56,292 nucleotides of DNA from Kocuria sp. p3-SID1428 (GCF_025149945.1 NZ_JALXVH010000013.1:1-56292); one strand, 5' to 3'; shown: positions 42,016 to 50,558, numbered from the stretch's first letter. Notes: a model not told the origin generated them from the letters alone. Numbers and translations: made by a program.

Positions 42016-42636
42016 TCAGCCGGCCTCGGGGATGGTGATCGTCTGACCGACCTCGAGCTGGTCGACGTTCGAGAGGCCGTTGGCCGCCGCGATGTCAGCG
42101 ACCGTGATGCCCGACAGGGTCGAGATGTAGCCCAGCGTGTCGCCCTGGGCGACCGTGTACGGGCCGGGCTGGATCGACGGGGCCGCACCGGGGGGGACGC
42201 CGACGGACTCCGGCACGCCGCCGTTGTACGGATCGGCCGCACCCGCCGCGGCACCGCCCTCAGCGCCTGCGCCGCCCTCGGCGCCGGCAGCGCCTCCGGC
42301 TGCAGCGTCGCCCTCAGCGCCGGCACCCTCACCGGCAGCCGCGTCGCCGCCAGCGGCACCTTCGCCGCTGGCCGCCGCGTCGCCGCCGCCTTCAGCGCCT
42401 GCGGCCCCGCCGGCGGCTGCATCGCCCTCGGCGCCGGCGGAGGCGCCGCTCGACGCGCTGTCGGAGGCCCCGCCCGAGGCCGCCGAGCCGGACTCGGAGG
42501 AGCCGGACTCGGAGGCGGACGAGTCGGAGGAGGCATCGTCACCGCCGCCGCAGGCGGACAGCGTGAGCCCGGTGGCCAGCAGGAGGCCCAGGGGAGCGAG
42601 GCGCAGATGCTTCTTCTCGGGGAACTGGAGAGCCAT
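42016..42636 (-). CDS. LysM-domain lipoprotein with Ala/Gly-rich linker
   Basis: 206 aa. The lipoprotein signal runs LAPLGLLLATGLTLSACGGG, with the lipobox Cys. A ~100-residue Ser/Glu/Ala/Gly low-complexity linker follows, made of repeated AEGDAAAGGAAG-type units. The C-terminal LysM domain reads YTVAQGDTLGYISTLSGITV then ADIAAANGLSNVDQLEVGQT. It probably binds peptidoglycan from the outer membrane face. The ATG at 42636 has GAAAGG at 8 nt. The same frame stays open far upstream as an antisense shadow of the glucosidase, which is ignored. An inverted repeat TCGGAC-N5-GTCCGA (42724-42740) lies near a candidate transcription start. Confidence 0.85.
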   Translation of the reverse strand: MALQFPEKKHLRLAPLGLLLATGLTLSACGGGDDASSDSSASESGSSESGSAASGGASDSASSGASAGAEGDAAAGGAAGAEGGGDAAASGEGAAGGDAAAGEGAGAEGDAAAGGAAGAEGGAGAEGGAAAGAADPYNGGVPESVGVPPGAAPSIQPGPYTVAQGDTLGYISTLSGITVADIAAANGLSNVDQLEVGQTITIPEAG

Positions 42637-42939
42637 GGGGGTGCCTTTCGATGAGATCGTGCCTGTCGCCACCCGCAAGAGCACCGTGGCCTGCGCTGAT
42701 GGCGGCACGCGGCTCTCCAGGCGTCGGACTGTCGGTCCGAGGTCCAGAGTAGGCCTGATCGGTGATGGGGGCCACACCATGGTTTCCCGGGCATGTTCCT
42801 CTGCCCGTGCGCGTCGCTGTTCCCGGACAGTCGTGGAGCCTCGATAGCCTGGTGGGATTGCGCCTCGGGTCCGCGTGCGGGCCCGTCGTCGTCCGATCTC
42901 AGCGCATCCGCGCGCGTCCCCTGCAGAAGGAGATATCCC
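42637..42939. other. Divergent intergenic region of LysM and glucosidase genes
   Basis: 303 bp without a gene. On the minus strand a candidate -10 TACTCT (42746-42751) would give a ~100-nt leader for the LysM gene, next to the inverted repeat TCGGAC-TGTCG-GTCCGA (42724-42740). On the plus strand a TAGCCT near 42847 may be the -10 of the glucosidase gene. I see no riboswitch consensus. Confidence 0.4.
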
Positions 42940-44670
42940 GTGAGCATCCCCGCCTCCGAGGCGCCGCAGCCGAACCCCCTCTGGAGCTCGCCGGACTGGT
43001 GGCGGCAGGCGGTCGTCTACCAGGTCTATCCGCGCAGCTTCCAGGACGCCGACGGCGACGGCCTGGGGGACCTGCGCGGTGTGACCCGCCGCGCGGACTA
43101 CCTGCGGGATCTGGGCGTGGACGCCGTGTGGCTGAGCCCGTTCTATCCCTCGGAGCTGGCCGACGGCGGCTACGACGTCGCCGACTACCGCGACGTCGAC
43201 CCCCGCCTGGGCACCCTCGAGGACTTCGACGAGCTCGTGGCGGCTCTGCACGAGCGGCAGATCAAGGTCGTCGTCGACATCGTGCCCAACCACAGCTCGG
43301 ATCAGCACGTGTGGTTCCAGGAGGCGCTGGCCGCGGAACCGGGCAGTCCCGAGCGCGCCCGCTACATCTTCCGGGAGGGCCGCGGCGAGCACGGCGAGCT
43401 GCCGCCGGCGGACTGGACCTCCATTTTCGGCGGCCCGGCCTGGACGCGCGTCACCGAGCCGGACGGCACACCGGGGCAGTGGTACCTGCACCTGTTCGCC
43501 AGCGAGCAGCCGGACTTCGACTGGTCCAACCCGGAGGTGCACCAGGAGTTCCTGACCACGCTGCGCTTCTGGTCGGACCGCGGGGTGGACGGCTTCCGGA
43601 TCGACGTTGCCCACGGACTGGCCAAGGACCTGCCGGAGCAGCTGCCGGCCAGCGCCGAGCTGCCGGACGAGTTCGAGTCCCTGGGGGCCCACCCCTTCTG
43701 GGACCGCGACGAGGTCCACGAGATCTACCGCGAGTGGCGCCAGGTCTTCGACGAGTACGACCCTCCCCGCACCGCCGTGGCCGAGGCCTGGGTCCACCCG
43801 GACCGTCTGGCCCGCTACGCCAGCTCGGAGGGGCTCGGTCAGGCCTTCAGCTTCGACCTGCTGGAGGTCCCGTTCGACGCCTCCGAGTTCCGCCGCGCCA
43901 TCCGCAAGAACCTGGCGGAGGCCGCACGTTCGGGGGCCTCGAGCACCTGGGTGCTGTCCAACCACGACGTCGTCCGCCACGCCACGCGCTACGGGCTGGA
44001 CCTCGACGGGCTGCGTCAGGCCCTGGGCGAGTTCCCGCGCAACTCCGCAGGCGGCGAGAACCTCAAGGTCGCCTCGCAGCAGTGGCTGCTGCTGGAGGAC
44101 GGCGTGCCGCTGCTCGACCGCGAGCTCGGGGAGCGCCGGGCGCGTGCGGCTGTCATGCTCCTGCTGGCCCTGCCCGGATCGGCCTACCTCTACCAGGGCG
44201 AGGAGCTCGGACTGCACGAGGTCGTGGAGATCGCCGAGCACGAGCGCCAGGACCCCTCCTTCTTCCGCAACCCCGGGGTGGACCAGGGCCGCGACGGCTG
44301 CCGGGTCCCGCTGCCGTGGGATGCCGAGCAGCCGCACTACGGCTTCGGCGGCACGCCCCACCTGCCGCAGCCGGAGTGGTTCTCCCGGTACGCGGCCGCC
44401 CAGGAGGCTCAGGACCCGGAGTCGTTCCTGTCGCTGTACCGCCAGGCGCTGAGCCTGCGCAGGCAGCTGCAGGGCGATGAGGTGCTCGAGTGGGGCGGCC
44501 AGGACGCCGACGACGTCCTTCACCTGGCGCGCCCCGGCGGCTGGGAGTCCGTGACGAACTTCGGTTCCGAGCCCGTGGACCTGCCCGAGGGCGAGGTCCT
44601 GCTGACCAGCGCCCCGCTGGAGGACGGTCGCCTGGGCGGGAGGTCCACCGCCTGGATCCGCCGCGGCTGA
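42940..44670 (+). CDS. GH13 alpha-glucosidase (oligo-1,6-glucosidase/trehalose-type)
   Basis: 576 aa. N-terminal WWRQAVVYQVYPRSFQDADG and DAVWLSPFYPSELADGGYDV define a GH13 glucosidase. The active site is GVDGFRIDVAHGLA (Asp nucleophile), TAVAEAWVHPDRLARY (Glu acid/base) and VLSNHDVVRHATRYG (transition-state Asp). YQGEELGLHEV and a C-terminal beta domain complete it. It hydrolyses short alpha-glucosides in the cytoplasm; there is no signal peptide. The GTG at 42940 follows AAGGAG at 7 nt, so further upstream starts are rejected. No transporter or sugar regulator is adjacent. Confidence 0.93.
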   Translation: MSIPASEAPQPNPLWSSPDWWRQAVVYQVYPRSFQDADGDGLGDLRGVTRRADYLRDLGVDAVWLSPFYPSELADGGYDVADYRDVDPRLGTLEDFDELVAALHERQIKVVVDIVPNHSSDQHVWFQEALAAEPGSPERARYIFREGRGEHGELPPADWTSIFGGPAWTRVTEPDGTPGQWYLHLFASEQPDFDWSNPEVHQEFLTTLRFWSDRGVDGFRIDVAHGLAKDLPEQLPASAELPDEFESLGAHPFWDRDEVHEIYREWRQVFDEYDPPRTAVAEAWVHPDRLARYASSEGLGQAFSFDLLEVPFDASEFRRAIRKNLAEAARSGASSTWVLSNHDVVRHATRYGLDLDGLRQALGEFPRNSAGGENLKVASQQWLLLEDGVPLLDRELGERRARAAVMLLLALPGSAYLYQGEELGLHEVVEIAEHERQDPSFFRNPGVDQGRDGCRVPLPWDAEQPHYGFGGTPHLPQPEWFSRYAAAQEAQDPESFLSLYRQALSLRRQLQGDEVLEWGGQDADDVLHLARPGGWESVTNFGSEPVDLPEGEVLLTSAPLEDGRLGGRSTAWIRRG

Positions 44671-44674
44671 GCAC

Positions 44675-44701
44675 CTGCCGGGCGCCGCACCGGCGCGGCA
44701 G
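44675..44701 (+). terminator. Hairpin after the glucosidase gene
   Basis: CTGCC/GGCAG and GCGCCG/CGGCGC stems with a 2-nt bulge and 3-nt loop, 4 nt after the stop codon. Confidence 0.55.
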
Positions 44702-44740
44702 CTCTGGTCCGGCGCCGGGCCCCGGTGGCATGCTCACCTC

Positions 44741-45103
44741 ATGCCGCACCTGATCATCGAGACCACCGCAGACATCGCCGCCGCACCGGGCTACGACGCC
44801 CAGGAGCTGATCCGGGCGGGGCTCGGCGCCCTGCAGGTGATCGGCGAGTACGACATGACCGCCGCCAAGGCCCGGGCGCGCGTGCTCGAGGACTTCGCCG
44901 TGGACCACCCCCACGACGGCACGGGCTTCGTGGCCGTCCAGCTGCGCATCCTGCCCGGCCGCAGCCAGGAGCTGAAGACGCGCACCGCGGAGGCGATCCT
45001 GGAGGCGATCGCCGGGGCCGTGCCGGAGGGGCCGGCGGGCAGCGTCTCCGTCGAGGTCGTGGAGATGGTGCGCGAGAGCTACGTGAAGCAGAGTCTGGGC
45101 TGA
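44741..45103 (+). CDS. 5-carboxymethyl-2-hydroxymuconate isomerase-like tautomerase
   Basis: 120 aa. The mature protein would start with Pro (MPHLIIETTADI), the catalytic base of the tautomerase superfamily. HPHDGTGFVAVQLRILPGRS and the C-terminal VEVVEMVRESYVKQS match CHMI (HpcD/HpaF). CHMI acts in homoprotocatechuate degradation, but no other genes of that route are present here, so the role may differ. CATGCT ends 6 nt before the ATG, a probable leaderless start. Confidence 0.85.
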   Translation: MPHLIIETTADIAAAPGYDAQELIRAGLGALQVIGEYDMTAAKARARVLEDFAVDHPHDGTGFVAVQLRILPGRSQELKTRTAEAILEAIAGAVPEGPAGSVSVEVVEMVRESYVKQSLG

Positions 45104-45106
45104 GGT

Positions 45107-45151
45107 CGCAGGCCCGCATGCCCTCCCTCCGGGACGGCATGCGGGCCTGCG
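45107..45151 (+). terminator. Very strong hairpin terminator after the CHMI-like gene
   Basis: A perfect 16-bp stem (CGCAGGCCCGCATGCC / GGCATGCGGGCCTGCG) with a 13-nt loop, beginning 3 nt after the stop codon. It ends 18 nt before the -10 hexamer of the NYN gene, so it insulates the two units. Confidence 0.88.
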
Positions 45152-45180
45152 CCGTCGTCGTCGCCGCGTAGGGTGCTCGA

Positions 45181-46644
45181 GTGATGACCAACCCCCCGGA
45201 GGCACCTGTGGACCAGCGCCGCTCTGCCCTGTACATCGACTTCGACAACTTCTTCGGCGGGCTCCTGCGCTCCGACCCGCAGGCCGCCGTGCGCATCGCC
45301 GAGCGCCCGCAGGTGTGGATCGAGGGGCTGACGCATCCGGATGGCGCCCCCTCGCGGCGCTGGCTGCAGCTGCGCTGCTACCTGAACCCGGGCGGCAGCG
45401 TCCCGCATCCCACCGAACCCGGGCAGCGCATCCGCTTCGATGCTTTCCGCCCGTACTTCACCCAGGCCGGCATCGAGGTCGTGGACTGCCCCGCGCTGAC
45501 CAAGCAGGCCAAGAACGGCGCGGACATCCGCATCGTCGTGGACGTCATGGCCGCGCTGAACCAGGGGGCCCTGTTCGAGGAGTTCGTCCTGGCGTCGTCG
45601 GATTCGGACTTCACGCCGCTGCTGCAGGTCCTGCGCGCCGCCGATCTGCGCACCTGCGTGATCGCCACCGGCTCGACCGCGATCGCCTACGAGGCCCTGG
45701 CGGACGAGTACCTCGACGAGCAGGACATCTTCGATCTGCTCGCGGCCACGGAGGGCGCCGAGCAGGCCGAGGAGGAGGCGGACGCAGAGACCCCGCAGGA
45801 TGACGACTCCGAGGACTGGGACGGCGATGACCCCGCAGTGCTCGACGAGGACGACGACCTTGAGGTCGACTACGACGACGAGGACGACGACGAGCCCCGC
45901 CTGCTCCCGGAGCGCGAGGCGCGCGATTCCGGCGGCGAGAGGTCGCAGGGCGCGGACTGGGAGGACTTCCGCACGTTCGTGACGCGGGCCTACCGCCGTT
46001 CGACCGCGCCGCTGACCTACACGCACCTGTCCCGACTGGCGCTGGAGGAGCTCGGCGACGGCCTCAAGGCCAGCCGCTGGTTCGGCGCGGGCTCCTTCAA
46101 GAAGGCACTGGAGCGGGTCGGGCTGCCGCACGCGCGCTTCGATGACCGCTGCGTCTGGGACGACACTCGGCACAAAGCGCCCAAGGGCGAGTCGTCGTCC
46201 TCCAGCGGGCGCCGCGGCGACGAGACCGTGAACTCGACCGTGGAGTCCAAGGCGCAGCACCAGGTGCGCGTCCCGGAGCCGGTCGGCCGGTTCTGCACGG
46301 TGGCCAAGGCGCCGCGGCTGTCGCGCAAGCAGTGGAACGCCGTGTTCACCGTGCTGGAGGAGTACTCGCGCACCGCCGAGGGCTTCAGCCTCTCCGAGGC
46401 CACCACGTGGTGCCAGCAGCGGGCCAAGCAGCTCGGCCATCATCAGATCTCCCGCGAGGACCTGCTCTACGCGATCCGCGGCTGCACCGACGCCGGCATC
46501 GATCTGGCCGGCGACGACCAGCCGAGCAAGGACGTGATGCGCAGCGCCGTGCATGCCTCGATCGTGGAGCAGGCCCGCCGCGTGGGCTTCAACGCCAGCG
46601 TCAAGGACACCCGGGCGCTGGCCGACTGGATCGGCCTGGACTGA
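45181..46644 (+). CDS. NYN (PIN-like) ribonuclease with acidic linker and OST-HTH-like domain
   Basis: 487 aa. Residues 15-195 form an NYN domain with acidic active-site motifs SALYIDFDNFFGGLL, KQAKNGADIRIVVDVMAALN and FVLASSDSDFTPLLQVLRAA. A strongly acidic linker (residues 195-240, many Asp/Glu runs) leads to a domain resembling OST-HTH/LOTUS (YTHLSRLALEELGDGLKASR then WFGAGSFKKALERVGL). A C-terminal helical part follows. NYN-LOTUS proteins cleave or process RNA. Start: TAGGGT (45169-45174) ends 6 nt before GTG 45181, favouring a leaderless start; GTG 45208 with GGAGG at 5 nt is an alternative. Confidence 0.88.
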   Translation: MMTNPPEAPVDQRRSALYIDFDNFFGGLLRSDPQAAVRIAERPQVWIEGLTHPDGAPSRRWLQLRCYLNPGGSVPHPTEPGQRIRFDAFRPYFTQAGIEVVDCPALTKQAKNGADIRIVVDVMAALNQGALFEEFVLASSDSDFTPLLQVLRAADLRTCVIATGSTAIAYEALADEYLDEQDIFDLLAATEGAEQAEEEADAETPQDDDSEDWDGDDPAVLDEDDDLEVDYDDEDDDEPRLLPEREARDSGGERSQGADWEDFRTFVTRAYRRSTAPLTYTHLSRLALEELGDGLKASRWFGAGSFKKALERVGLPHARFDDRCVWDDTRHKAPKGESSSSSGRRGDETVNSTVESKAQHQVRVPEPVGRFCTVAKAPRLSRKQWNAVFTVLEEYSRTAEGFSLSEATTWCQQRAKQLGHHQISREDLLYAIRGCTDAGIDLAGDDQPSKDVMRSAVHASIVEQARRVGFNASVKDTRALADWIGLD

Positions 46645-46654
46645 GCCCTTCCCC

Positions 46655-46680
46655 CTCCGATGCCCTGTGAGGCATCGGAG
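46655..46680. terminator. Bidirectional hairpin terminator
   Basis: A perfect 10-bp stem (CTCCGATGCC / GGCATCGGAG) with a 6-nt loop sits between the convergent NYN gene (stop 46644) and the small membrane protein gene (stop 46688). Flanking CCCC/GGGG extend it. Confidence 0.8.
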
Positions 46681-46687
46681 CGGGGTC

Positions 46688-47002
46688 TCACCAGAGGCCG
46701 GTGCGGCTCAGGACCGGAAGCAGGACCACCAGCAGCACGCCGGCGGCCGTGACACCCAGCAGGATCCGCAGGGCCGCCCTGTCCTTGGGCAGCGAGCCGC
46801 GCAGGGGCGGGTCCAGGAGCAGCCCGATGCCCGCGCCGAAGGCCGCCGCGCAGCCGATGAGCAGGAGCAGGTTCGCGGCGGGGCTGAGGATCGTCGCGAT
46901 GCCCAGGACCACCGCCAGGACGGCCGCGATCGCCGCGGACCCGGGGCGGGATCCCGACGCCCGGGAGCGGCTGCTGCGGTTCTCGGATGCTGGTTCGTGC
47001 AT
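46688..47002 (-). CDS. Hypothetical small membrane protein
   Basis: 104 aa with three predicted helices (AAIAAVLAVVLGIATIL, NLLLLIGCAAAFGAGIGLLL, LRILLGVTAAGVLLVVLLPV) after a Ser/Arg-rich cytoplasmic N-terminus. No family is recognised. The ATG has AAGGAG at 6 nt. It follows the DUF4287-like gene on the same strand by 34 nt and is probably co-transcribed. Confidence 0.72.
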   Translation of the reverse strand: MHEPASENRSSRSRASGSRPGSAAIAAVLAVVLGIATILSPAANLLLLIGCAAAFGAGIGLLLDPPLRGSLPKDRAALRILLGVTAAGVLLVVLLPVLSRTGLW

Positions 47003-47036
47003 GTGCTCTCCTTCTTGACGGCCGGCTGCCGTGGAC

Positions 47037-47606
47037 TCATAGGCCGGCGAGCTGGTCCTTCCAGACCGTCCGCCAGCGCTCGAGCTGCTCGGCGGAGGGC
47101 AGCTTGGTGTGTGTGGCTGTCAGGAACGCCCTGCCCTCGCCCTTGCCCTCCGCGGACACGACGGCGCGCGTGCCGTCGGCAAGGCCGATCCGCCAGTGGC
47201 GCCGCTTGGGCGTGCCGGTCTCCCGGGGGCCGTCGACGATCTCCGTGCCATCGATCTCGGTGAGCTCCTGGGCTCGGGCCAGCCAGGCATCGAAGACCTC
47301 ATCCATGGTCCCGGGAAGCGTGCGGGTCGCGGAGACCTGGAAGCTGCCGTCCGAGGCCTGGCCCTTCACACGGCGGCCCGTGTCCTGCTCGTAGGCCACG
47401 GCCACGGACTGCGCCCACCAGCCCGGATTCTCCAGGCGCTCGTCCATGGCATCGTGCGCGATCCGGGCCAGGCCGGCGTGATCGGCGTCCGCGGCACCGC
47501 CGTCCGCCATGATCCGCCGCCACTCCGGCCACGAGGTCCCCGTGGCTCGCTCGATGGCGCCTGCCTTCTCCGGCTCGCCGCCATGCGGGGCATCTGTCCG
47601 ACTCAT
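47037..47606 (-). CDS. DUF4287-like/SRPBCC-type hypothetical protein
   Basis: 189 aa. The N-terminal part (AIERATGTSWPEWRRIMADG, HAGLARIAHDAMDERLENPG, WWAQSVAVAYEQDTGRR) resembles DUF4287, a small helical domain. The C-terminal part (FQVSATRTLPGTMDEVFDAW, GRAFLTATHTKLPSAEQLER) resembles a shortened SRPBCC-like domain. Function unknown. TACCCT (47613-47618) ends 6 nt before the ATG with no Shine-Dalgarno, so the mRNA is probably leaderless. Confidence 0.82.
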   Translation of the reverse strand: MSRTDAPHGGEPEKAGAIERATGTSWPEWRRIMADGGAADADHAGLARIAHDAMDERLENPGWWAQSVAVAYEQDTGRRVKGQASDGSFQVSATRTLPGTMDEVFDAWLARAQELTEIDGTEIVDGPRETGTPKRRHWRIGLADGTRAVVSAEGKGEGRAFLTATHTKLPSAEQLERWRTVWKDQLAGL

Positions 47607-47824
47607 GGCACCAGGGTAGCCATCGGCCTTTACTCGGGTCGGTCGGAGCCGTCCAGATCTGTGACGCGGCTCTCAGCAGATCATCAGCGAACTTCGTGAC
47701 GGTGCGAAGCGAATTCCTCGGAAAAATCGATGCACACGGATGACAACCCTGCTTAGGGTTTACGCAGGCAGGCTGCCCCCGGGCCGATGGAGACCTTTCG
47801 ACAAGGGATGATCCGCCGGCCGGG

Positions 47825-47855
47825 CCCTGCATCGATTCAGGAGATCGATGCGGGG
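47825..47855 (+). promoter_or_regulatory. 5'-leader hairpin of the PRC/DUF2382 gene
   Basis: CCCTGCATCGAT and ATCGATGCGGGG pair over 12 bp (one G-U) around a 7-nt loop, 21 nt before the AAGGAG ribosome site. It could modulate mRNA stability or translation of the stress gene. Confidence 0.45.
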
Positions 47856-47887
47856 ACGTGCACGACACTTGACTTAAGGAGCACGGC

Positions 47888-48886
47888 ATGGCGAACAGCA
47901 TCAGCATCGAGGACCTGCAGCGCAGCACCGTCGTCGATCAGGACGGCGACAAGGTCGGCAAGGTCGGTCAGGTCTACCTGGACGACGCCACCGGTCAGCC
48001 GAACTGGGTCACGGTCAATACCGGTCTCTTCGGCGGCAGCGAGACCTTCATCCCGCTGGATGAGGCCACGCTCGACGGCGAGGACCTGCGCGTCCCGTAC
48101 ACCAAGGCCTTCATCAAGGACGCTCCGAACCTCGACGCGGACTCCCACGTGGATGAGTCCCAGGAGGACGATCTCTACCGCTACTACGGCCTCCAGGCAG
48201 GCGGCGGCGACCAGGTGCGCGACGGCCGCGAGGGCAGCGTCGACGGCCGTGATGCCGCCGCTGCGGGCGCCGCCGGCACCGCCGCCGGTGCCGCTGGCAC
48301 TGCGAACACCGGCGACCGCCGCGACGACCTTCGCGACGGCGATGCCCGCCACCGCGATGACGCGGCCGACGGCCCCCTCGCCGACGATCGCCGTGACGGC
48401 GACCTCCGCGACGGCGATGCCCGTCACCGCGAGGATGGCGCAGCTGCGGGTACCGCCCGCGGCCATGAGGCCGACTCCGTGGTCCGCCACGAGGAGGAGG
48501 TCAATGTCGGCACCGAGCGCGTCCAGACCGGCCGTGCCCGCCTGCGCAAGCACATCGTGCACGACACCGAGACGGTGACCGTCCCCGTGGAGCGCGAGGA
48601 GGTCGAGATCGTCCGCGAGCCGATCGCCGACGGCGAGCACGGCGGCCGCCTGTCCGACGAGGACGTCGAGGTGAGCCTCTCCGAGGAGCGCCCGGTCGTC
48701 GAGAAGGACGTTGTGGCCAAGGAGCGCGTGGGCCTGGACAAGAACGTCGTCCAGGATCAGGAGCAGGTCCAGACGGATGTCGCCCGTGAAGAGGTCGACA
48801 TCGAGCGCGACGCCGACGCCCGTGGCGCCGACGGCCGCGATGTCGACGGCCGCAACGGCGCGGACGGTCGCGACGACCGCGTCTGA
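47888..48886 (+). CDS. PRC-barrel and DUF2382 domain protein
   Basis: 332 aa. An N-terminal PRC-barrel (STVVDQDGDKVGKVGQVYLD, GLFGGSETFIPLDEATLDGE) is followed by an Ala/Gly/Asp/Arg-rich linker containing two copies of a ~25-residue unit with LRDGDARHR. The C-terminal DUF2382 domain has RLRKHIVHDTETVTVPVERE, EEVEIVREPI, and LSEERPVVEKDVVAKERVGL. Such proteins are associated with desiccation, osmotic or general stress. The ATG has AAGGAG at 6 nt and a long (over 200 nt) upstream region with a leader hairpin. The very high charge suggests a hydrophilic cytoplasmic protein. Confidence 0.9.
   Translation: MANSISIEDLQRSTVVDQDGDKVGKVGQVYLDDATGQPNWVTVNTGLFGGSETFIPLDEATLDGEDLRVPYTKAFIKDAPNLDADSHVDESQEDDLYRYYGLQAGGGDQVRDGREGSVDGRDAAAAGAAGTAAGAAGTANTGDRRDDLRDGDARHRDDAADGPLADDRRDGDLRDGDARHREDGAAAGTARGHEADSVVRHEEEVNVGTERVQTGRARLRKHIVHDTETVTVPVEREEVEIVREPIADGEHGGRLSDEDVEVSLSEERPVVEKDVVAKERVGLDKNVVQDQEQVQTDVAREEVDIERDADARGADGRDVDGRNGADGRDDRV
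48331..48435 (+). repeat. 75-bp imperfect tandem repeat in the PRC/DUF2382 gene
   Basis: The block CGCGACGGCGATGCCCG occurs near 48332 and again near 48408, each followed by a CACCGCGA segment, at a 75-bp spacing. It encodes two RRD-x-LRDGDARHR units in the linker. Confidence 0.7.
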
Positions 48887-48952
48887 TCCGGTCCGGGTCC
48901 GCTGACCCGGATCACCTCTGCCGCGGGATCCTCCGGTGACGCGGCCGAGCCG

Positions 48953-48991
48953 AAGGGGCGTCTCGCACCATGGGTGGGCGAGGCGCCCCTT
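48953..48991. terminator. Bidirectional hairpin terminator
   Basis: AAGGGGCG-T-CTCGC pairs with GCGAG-G-CGCCCCTT, followed by T residues on the plus strand. It lies between the convergent PRC/DUF2382 and permease genes. Confidence 0.82.
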
Positions 48992-49049
48992 TCACATGCC
49001 CGAGCCACGGTGCGCCTTGCGCTGGTGGTGCTCTCGGGCGGGAGGGCCC

Positions 49050-50468
49050 TCAGACCCGGTCTGCGGTGGCCAGCTCGGGATTGCGGCGAGCCAGGGCCGC
49101 GCCGATGACCCACAGCACGACTACGAGGGCGCCGGTGGCCAGCAGCTGGAAGCGCACATCCGGCACACCCATGCCCAGCACGACGATGGCCGCGATGATG
49201 GCCAGCGCCAGGTAGTTGACGAAGGGGAAGCCGCGGCCCTTCACAGGCATGGGGGTCCCGTCGCGCTCGGCGCGGCGGCGCAGGATCAGGTGCGAGACGA
49301 TCGTGGCCACCCACGTGACGATCAGCGTGGAGCCCACGATGTTGAGCAGGATGCCCAGCACGGCCTCGGCCCACAGGTAGTTCAGCAGCACGCCCACGAA
49401 GCCCAGGGCTACCGAGGCGAGTACGGCCAGCAGGGGGACGCGGCGGCCGTCGACCTGGTGCAGGGCCGCCGGCGCCAGGCCGCGCTCGGACAGCGAGTAG
49501 ACCATGCGGGAGGCGCCGTAGAGGTTCGCGTTCAGCGACGACAGCAGGGCGACCACGATGATCACGCCCAGCACGGCGCCCAGCCCCGGCAGCCCGGCGG
49601 CGTCCAGGGTGGCCACGAACGGCGAGGCCAGCAGTTCCTCCGAGTCCCACGGCAGAGCCATCACCATGAGCGCGACCGAGCCCATGTAGAAGATCAGGAT
49701 GCGCCACACGATGGTGCGCACCGCGCGGCGGATGTTCTGCGCGGGGTTCTCGGTCTCGGCGGCGGCCACGGCCACGATCTCGATGCCGCCGAAGGCGAAG
49801 GCCACCACGAGCAGGCCCGCGGCCACCCCGCCCAGGCCCATGGGGAAGAAGCCGCCGTGGTCGCTCAGATTGCTCAGGCCCGGGGAATCCGCCGGTGTGC
49901 CGCCGAGCAGGAAGACGATGCCCACGATCAGGAAGGCCACCACGGCGCCGACCTTGACCATGGAGAACCAGAACTCGAACTCGCCGAACTTGCCCACGCC
50001 GAGCATGTTGACCGCCGTGAAGGCGATCATGAACACGAGGGCCAGCACCCACTGGGGGAAGACGGGCCACAGGCCGTTGAGCAGCTGGGCGGCGGCCGTG
50101 GACTCGGCGGCGATCACCAGGCACAGCTGCAGCCACCACAGCCATCCGACCGTGAACCCGGCGGCCGGGCCGAGCGCTCGGGCCGTGTAGACGGAGAAGG
50201 CACCCGAGGAGGGCTGCGCTGCCGAGAGCTCCCCCAGGCTGCGCATCATGACGATCACCACGAGTCCGGCGATCACGTAGGACAGCAGCACGGCAGGCCC
50301 GGCGGTGTTGATGCCTGCGCCCGAGCCCACGAACAGCCCGGCGCCGATGGCCGAGCCGAGGCTCATCATCACCAGATGACGGCCCTTCATCCCGGCGCCG
50401 AGGCTCGAGGATCCGGCGGGAGCGGTGGGGCTGTCCGGCGCGTCCGCGCGGGGGGAGGGAGAGCTCAT
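49050..50468 (-). CDS. Amino acid permease (APC superfamily)
   Basis: 472 aa with 12 helices. The consensus GRHLVMMSLGSAIGAGLFVG then SGAGINTAGPAVLLSYVIAG in helix 1 and ELSAAQPSSGAFSVYTARAL in the helix 2-3 loop mark the AAT group (GabP/AroP/CycA type). AFGGIEIVAVAAAETENPAQ lies in helix 6. It imports an amino acid; specificity is not readable. Start: TAGGTT (50476-50481) ends 7 nt before the ATG at 50468, and no ribosome site is visible, so it is probably leaderless. The frame continues upstream only as a shadow. It is divergent from the TetR gene. Confidence 0.9.
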   Translation of the reverse strand: MSSPSPRADAPDSPTAPAGSSSLGAGMKGRHLVMMSLGSAIGAGLFVGSGAGINTAGPAVLLSYVIAGLVVIVMMRSLGELSAAQPSSGAFSVYTARALGPAAGFTVGWLWWLQLCLVIAAESTAAAQLLNGLWPVFPQWVLALVFMIAFTAVNMLGVGKFGEFEFWFSMVKVGAVVAFLIVGIVFLLGGTPADSPGLSNLSDHGGFFPMGLGGVAAGLLVVAFAFGGIEIVAVAAAETENPAQNIRRAVRTIVWRILIFYMGSVALMVMALPWDSEELLASPFVATLDAAGLPGLGAVLGVIIVVALLSSLNANLYGASRMVYSLSERGLAPAALHQVDGRRVPLLAVLASVALGFVGVLLNYLWAEAVLGILLNIVGSTLIVTWVATIVSHLILRRRAERDGTPMPVKGRGFPFVNYLALAIIAAIVVLGMGVPDVRFQLLATGALVVVLWVIGAALARRNPELATADRV

Positions 50469-50526
50469 GCGGGTGAACCTAGCATCGGCGCGGGGCCGTG
50501 GCGGACGGGGCGCACCGGGTGACTCA

Positions 50527-50558
50527 TTGCACAGCGTGCAACGTTGCACGGTGTGCAA
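50527..50558. promoter_or_regulatory. Double TetR operator
   Basis: Two tandem 15-bp palindromes, TTGCACAGCGTGCAA (50527-50541) and TTGCACGGTGTGCAA (50544-50558), separated by CG, form a 32-bp near-perfect larger palindrome. The second half supplies the TTGCAC -35 box of the TetR gene. Binding would block that promoter and could also affect the permease promoter at 50476. Confidence 0.82.

Noticed and set aside
42637..42745. Possible c-di-AMP (ydaO-type) riboswitch before the LysM gene
   Set aside because: Such riboswitches do precede cell-wall genes in actinobacteria, but the leader is only about 100 nt and none of the conserved core segments could be found.
47755..47800. Sigma-B-like promoter before the PRC/DUF2382 gene
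   Set aside because: GGGTTTACG resembles an alternative sigma -35, but no GGGTA-type -10 lies at a suitable distance.
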